A stretch of 29,445 nt of DNA from a virus. Made by a program: the position numbers and the translations under genes. The notes under the pieces are model-generated. The model was not told where the DNA came from. It was given only the letters and a program-made list of their open reading frames with translations, and ran no database searches. Where the stretch lies: positions 1 through 29,445 of IMG/VR virus record IMGVR_UViG_3300032289_001077, one strand, 5' to 3'. The first letter of the stretch is position 1. The number at the start of each line of letters is the position of its first letter. Below, piece by piece: positions 26,641 through 29,445 of the stretch.

Positions 26641-27204
26641 TTAAGCAAACCTTAACTCATAGTCCTTATCTTTAGTAAACCACATAGGTATAGCATATCT
26701 TTCTTCATCAATAGTTTTTACTTCGTGCAATTCTGAGGACTCGAACATAACTAAATCTCCAAATTCAGGAACAATATTTAGGGTAAGTCTTGGAAACTCT
26801 AATGGGCTAGACTTATAGTTAGTACTTAAATATAATATAGCACTATACACATAGTGTTTGTTGGCCCCACCCTCTATGTCTTGGTGCATAGGAACATCTG
26901 CTCCAGGCAATTGTTTTGTTAACCATATAGATGAAAGATAAACCTCTTCAGTCTCCTGGAATTGATTCACTACAGATTTTATAGAAAAGTCAATTACATT
27001 CTTTATTTCTTTTTCTATTTCATCTAGGCCAAAAATAACTCCTTCTGAAGATATTTTACGTAAATTGTCTTTGCCAAACATTTTTTGAAATTTAAGTTTT
27101 TTTGGTCCAGTTACAAAAGAGTCTTGATTTTTATTTATATAATCAATTATAGATTGTGCATCTTTAACATTTATGCAGTTTTTTAACAACTTTACTGGCT
27201 TCAT
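26641..27204 (-). CDS. 2OG-Fe(II) oxygenase (187 aa)
   Basis: MHQD (H107, D109), YSAILYLS, LEFPRLTLNIVPEFGDLVMF, ELHEVK (H160) and ERYAIPMWF (R169) give the complete metal and 2-oxoglutarate site in family order. It is the third such enzyme in the window, closer to the 2776-3372 protein than to the 2243-2776 one. TGGTATACT ends 7 nt before the ATG at 27204, so it is probably leaderless; the longer frame contains that promoter. It lies beside a luciferase-like monooxygenase and a sulfotransferase-like gene. Confidence 0.85.
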   Translation of the reverse strand: MKPVKLLKNCINVKDAQSIIDYINKNQDSFVTGPKKLKFQKMFGKDNLRKISSEGVIFGLDEIEKEIKNVIDFSIKSVVNQFQETEEVYLSSIWLTKQLPGADVPMHQDIEGGANKHYVYSAILYLSTNYKSSPLEFPRLTLNIVPEFGDLVMFESSELHEVKTIDEERYAIPMWFTKDKDYELRFA

Positions 27205-27274
27205 AATTATAAGTATACCACAATAGAGCCTATCTAAATACATTCAATATTTTCACATATGATATAATTAAAAT

Positions 27275-27949
27275 ATGAATTTTTATTGGTTTGGAAGACA
27301 TAACAACAGAGATTTTAATTATGTGTCAGACTTACTTGAAGATTGTGGATTTTATGCATGGCTAATCCCATACGCAGCAGGACAACGTGATCCTTTTACT
27401 AGAATTGCAAGATCACTTAAGACAGATCAAAAGTTAAAGTATTTAGTTGCTGTAAGACCTTACAATATTTCTCATCAATACTTGTTAGCAATTTCAAAAT
27501 CTTTAGATAGTATTCAAGAAGATAGGGTCAGAATAAACTTTGTGCCTGGTTTAACATACGATGAAGAAGATTATGGAGGAATATTTTCAAACATAAAAGA
27601 CACTAGCAGTTTTGAAGATAGGAAAAAATATTTCTGTACATATGTTGAGCAATGGGAAAAATGGGATGTAAAGAAACCATATACATATGTTTCTGGAATG
27701 CCAGATGAGATGTGCCCTAATTTGGACAGTTTTGGAGATGCTACAATTGTAAATTATGGCAGGATAGTAGATAAAACCCTTGATACTTCAGATAAAACAA
27801 AAATAATATTTTTGCCATTTAGTGATCAATTCGAAGAAGAACTAAATATTATTAAAGGTCATGGTTATGATAATATAATGCTTCATGTTTATGAGAATAC
27901 AGACTTTGATAGAGCAATGGCTGCAGTTAAAAAAATTAAGTCAAATTAG
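27275..27949 (+). CDS. Luciferase-like (flavin) monooxygenase-type protein (224 aa)
   Basis: DPFTRIARSLKTDQKLKYLV, then AVRPYNISHQYLLAISKSLD and then RVRINFVPG follow the core of the bacterial-luciferase-like TIM-barrel family (alkanesulfonate-monooxygenase SsuD type: 'VAVRPG..P..A...aTLD..S.GR..iNvVtG'). These enzymes use reduced flavin and O2. At 224 residues it lacks about a third of the usual barrel, though a later FGDATIVNYGRI and an ending in FDRAMAAVKKI are kept. The family match is clear; catalysis and substrate are not. TGATATAAT ends 6 nt before the ATG. Confidence 0.72.
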   Translation: MNFYWFGRHNNRDFNYVSDLLEDCGFYAWLIPYAAGQRDPFTRIARSLKTDQKLKYLVAVRPYNISHQYLLAISKSLDSIQEDRVRINFVPGLTYDEEDYGGIFSNIKDTSSFEDRKKYFCTYVEQWEKWDVKKPYTYVSGMPDEMCPNLDSFGDATIVNYGRIVDKTLDTSDKTKIIFLPFSDQFEEELNIIKGHGYDNIMLHVYENTDFDRAMAAVKKIKSN

Positions 27950-28256
27950 ATTTTTTTATAAAACTATTGATCATACGTATTAAACCTGTTCTAGTTATCT
28001 TAGATGCATCAAACGTCTCTGTATAACCACCCTGTGGCATATCTGTCTTGCTTAAGAAGTGTCCATGCTTTTGTCTTAGTCTGTTTAGTATTAATGACTC
28101 TATTGCTTTTGCTTGATCCCGTTCAGAAAATGACCAATACTTTATCAAAATCCAGCCTTTATTTTTATGGCTTGCAAACCTTTTACCTGATATGTCCGAT
28201 ATACCTATTTTTATAGCGTTGTATTTTCGGTTATAAAGTATATATAGCAGTGTCAT
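27936..28256 (-). CDS. GIY-YIG-like (T5orf172-type) protein (106 aa)
   Basis: LYILYNRKYNAIKIGISD followed by a basic R-x7-GW stretch, then ERDQAKAIESLILNRLRQ and GGYTETFD resembles compact GIY-YIG-type domains of the T5orf172 group. If active it would cut DNA; homing or exclusion roles are known for the family. TATAAT ends 6 nt before its ATG. It overlaps the convergent monooxygenase gene by 14 nt. Confidence 0.65.
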   Translation of the reverse strand: MTLLYILYNRKYNAIKIGISDISGKRFASHKNKGWILIKYWSFSERDQAKAIESLILNRLRQKHGHFLSKTDMPQGGYTETFDASKITRTGLIRMINSFIKKSNLT

Positions 28257-28308
28257 AATCTTATTATACTTGATATGGTAAAGCCCTAGTTTATGATATA
28301 ATTCATAT

Positions 28309-28434
28309 ATGGATAAATCTAAGTGCTTTTTTTGTAAAAAGGATGCAACACATTACGACATTGTCGTGAAGCATGCTGAGTATATAGTTGCAGATGTCTG
28401 CTTGGATCATTTATCTATGGGGCTTGATTCTTAA
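28309..28434 (+). CDS. Small Zn-finger-like protein (41 aa)
   Basis: MDKSKCFFCKKDATHYDIVV and a later DVCLDHLSMG give CxxC ... CxxH. TGATATAAT ends 6 nt before the ATG. The sulfotransferase-like gene starts at the next base after its stop. Confidence 0.65.
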   Translation: MDKSKCFFCKKDATHYDIVVKHAEYIVADVCLDHLSMGLDS

Positions 28435-29013
28435 ATGAAGCAGATAGTATTTAATTCTTTTCCAAGATCTGGAAATGTATACCAAGGAGCAGCATGTAGA
28501 CACTTCTTTGGAATTAATCAAGCACTAGTGCATATGCCAGAAATATTTGGAGTTGACGGATTGTACAATGTTACAATTTTTCGCAAACCAGAAGATGCAA
28601 TTGCTTCTTTAGTTATGAAAGAGTCTGAGCATGGATCTGAAATAGGAAAATCTGGGATATATGCAGAATCAATTAAGAAGGTAAAATATTATAAAGAGTA
28701 TATGGAGTCTGCAAAAATAAATCAAGAAAAAATATACATTGGTAAGTTTGACAACCTGATTAGTGATACAGTAAAACATTTTGAAGATATTTCTAAAAAA
28801 TTTAATTTAAAACTTAATAATGATTATCAAAAAAACTTTTTAAATGAAAAACTTTCTGGTAAGATTTGGGACGATAGATACGATGGACATCTTCCAAGAG
28901 AAAAAGACCCTGTAAGGCTTAAAATTGAAGAAACTGTAAAAGAACTTTCATTCATACAAGAACTAAATGAAGAGTATGATGATTTTATTTATAATTATGC
29001 AACTGTGGTTTGA
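28435..29013 (+). CDS. Sulfotransferase-like P-loop protein (192 aa)
   Basis: NSFPRSGNVYQGAACRHFFG has the PAPS 5'-phosphosulfate loop (PRSGN, residues 10-14) and VTIFRKPEDAIASLVMKE (about 46-62) the 3'-phosphate motif with the conserved Arg and Ser. The rest is Lys-rich and helical, 192 residues being short for the family. It is cotranscribed with the 41-aa Zn-finger gene. A second such protein lies at 10906. Confidence 0.72.
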   Translation: MKQIVFNSFPRSGNVYQGAACRHFFGINQALVHMPEIFGVDGLYNVTIFRKPEDAIASLVMKESEHGSEIGKSGIYAESIKKVKYYKEYMESAKINQEKIYIGKFDNLISDTVKHFEDISKKFNLKLNNDYQKNFLNEKLSGKIWDDRYDGHLPREKDPVRLKIEETVKELSFIQELNEEYDDFIYNYATVV

Positions 29014-29044
29014 CATATCCTGAGATACTGGGTATAATTATTGT

Positions 29045-29161
29045 ATGAAGAAAAATAAATGCTATGAGTGTGGTCTTTCTATTAAAGATCCAATTTTTTG
29101 GGACACTCATCAAACCATGAGTGATGGTCATGTCTGGTGCACCAATGCCAAAAGAACCTAA
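29045..29161 (+). CDS. Small Zn-ribbon protein (38 aa)
   Basis: MKKNKCYECGLSIKDPIFWD and GHVWCTNAKRT. TATAAT ends 6 nt before the ATG. It overlaps the next small ORF by 17 nt in another frame. Confidence 0.62.
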   Translation: MKKNKCYECGLSIKDPIFWDTHQTMSDGHVWCTNAKRT

Positions 29162-29270
29162 GATAACTCAGATGGATTGGCGTAGCCTTGGCTATTGGCC
29201 AGAATATAAAAACGGGAAGAAAGTGTGGGTATCTAAAGATGACAAGAACAACAAAGATAGAAAGAACTAG
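29145..29270 (+). CDS. Small basic hypothetical protein (41 aa)
   Basis: MPKEPKITQMDWRSLGYWPE followed by a Lys-rich tail. It overlaps both neighbours, by 17 and 32 nt, so it is supported mainly by open frame and packing. Confidence 0.45.
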   Translation: MPKEPKITQMDWRSLGYWPEYKNGKKVWVSKDDKNNKDRKN

Positions 29271-29445
29271 TATATTGCCACTAAGAGTTATAGGTAACTT
29301 TTGTGGTGGATTTGCTGGTAATCATTTGTTTAAGGCTTTAATGTTAGAAGAAGAGTTAGATGCTGACTTAGGGTTTCGTCATAAATACCACGCAAAAATG
29401 TGGGTAATTCTTAACAAACCCTATAGTTGGTGGGGAACATACTAC
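29239..29445 (+). CDS. Truncated ORF at window end, possible transferase-like protein
   Basis: The frame opens at ATG 29239 and runs to the end of the window for 69 codons. ILPLRVIGNFCGGFAGNHLF resembles a phosphate-binding loop region, and VILNKPYSWWGTYY fits a sulfotransferase-like 'RNPYxW' segment; both are weak. It follows the Zn-type genes. The C-terminus is outside the window. Confidence 0.55.
   Translation, partial: MTRTTKIERTSILPLRVIGNFCGGFAGNHLFKALMLEEELDADLGFRHKYHAKMWVILNKPYSWWGTYY

Overview
The window looks like a stretch of a tailed-phage genome (or a prophage / metagenomic phage contig). It carries virion fibre and tail-tip type proteins, a signal-peptide lysozyme, a small holin-like membrane protein, a tRNA-Asp, a DUF932 (TIGR03299-like) protein, a GP88-family protein and dozens of very small, tightly packed genes. 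The base composition is AT-rich. Several small proteins (GP88; the 63-aa protein at 14679; the 91-aa protein at 15711; the 55-aa protein at 17834; the 121-aa protein at 22977) resemble families I associate with phages of Actinobacteria, so an AT-rich actinobacterial host, for example an aquatic lineage, is my best inference. No host marker in the window proves it.

Layout. (1) 1-8820, mostly minus strand: a virion/adhesion module. It has tail-fibre-like proteins, three related small proteins with a shared W-VVRGD or YKGD type N-terminal domain, two collagen-like GXY proteins, a protein ending in an InlB/Listeria-Bacteroides B-repeat, and a 773-aa protein made of Val-Val-Thr-Pro repeat tracts alternating with cysteine-rich modules. 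Directly downstream, in a translationally coupled string, are two 2OG-Fe(II) (prolyl-4-hydroxylase type) oxygenases. The lysozyme gene sits convergently inside this module. (2) 8821-12663: a strong leftward terminator, the holin-like gene, a short plus-strand operon with a possible DHH-type protein, then leftward genes including a sulfotransferase-like protein and a cluster of tiny Zn-ribbon or membrane peptides. (3) 12664-13195: a regulatory hub with direct repeats, a leftward promoter and stacked CRP-like palindromes. (4) 13196-23963: rightward operons of small genes, mostly with Shine-Dalgarno leaders, separated by a recurring intergenic cassette (3' hairpin element, GGCCCCGAGG-type block, TGTGA-N6-TCACA palindrome, AATGTCC box, promoter). 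It includes GP88, DUF932 and tRNA-Asp(GTC). (5) 23964-25090: a repeat-rich region with TTACGAT..TTTTCCCC repeats, two tandem consensus promoters without an obvious ORF, an AT-rich stretch and three perfect DnaA boxes; it is a candidate replication origin. (6) 25089-29445: small Zn-binding proteins, a third 2OG-Fe(II) oxygenase, a luciferase-like monooxygenase, a GIY-YIG-like protein, a sulfotransferase-like protein and a truncated final ORF.

Two themes tie the window together. First, a large set of genes has a -10 hexamer ending exactly 6 nt before the ATG, on both strands. This predicts leaderless mRNAs and fixes many start codons. The middle operons instead use SD leaders and CRP-like sites, so the genome appears to use two expression classes. 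Second, proline-rich and collagen-like virion proteins are encoded beside prolyl-hydroxylase-type oxygenases, which suggests enzymatic modification of virion fibres. Both are inferences from sequence only.
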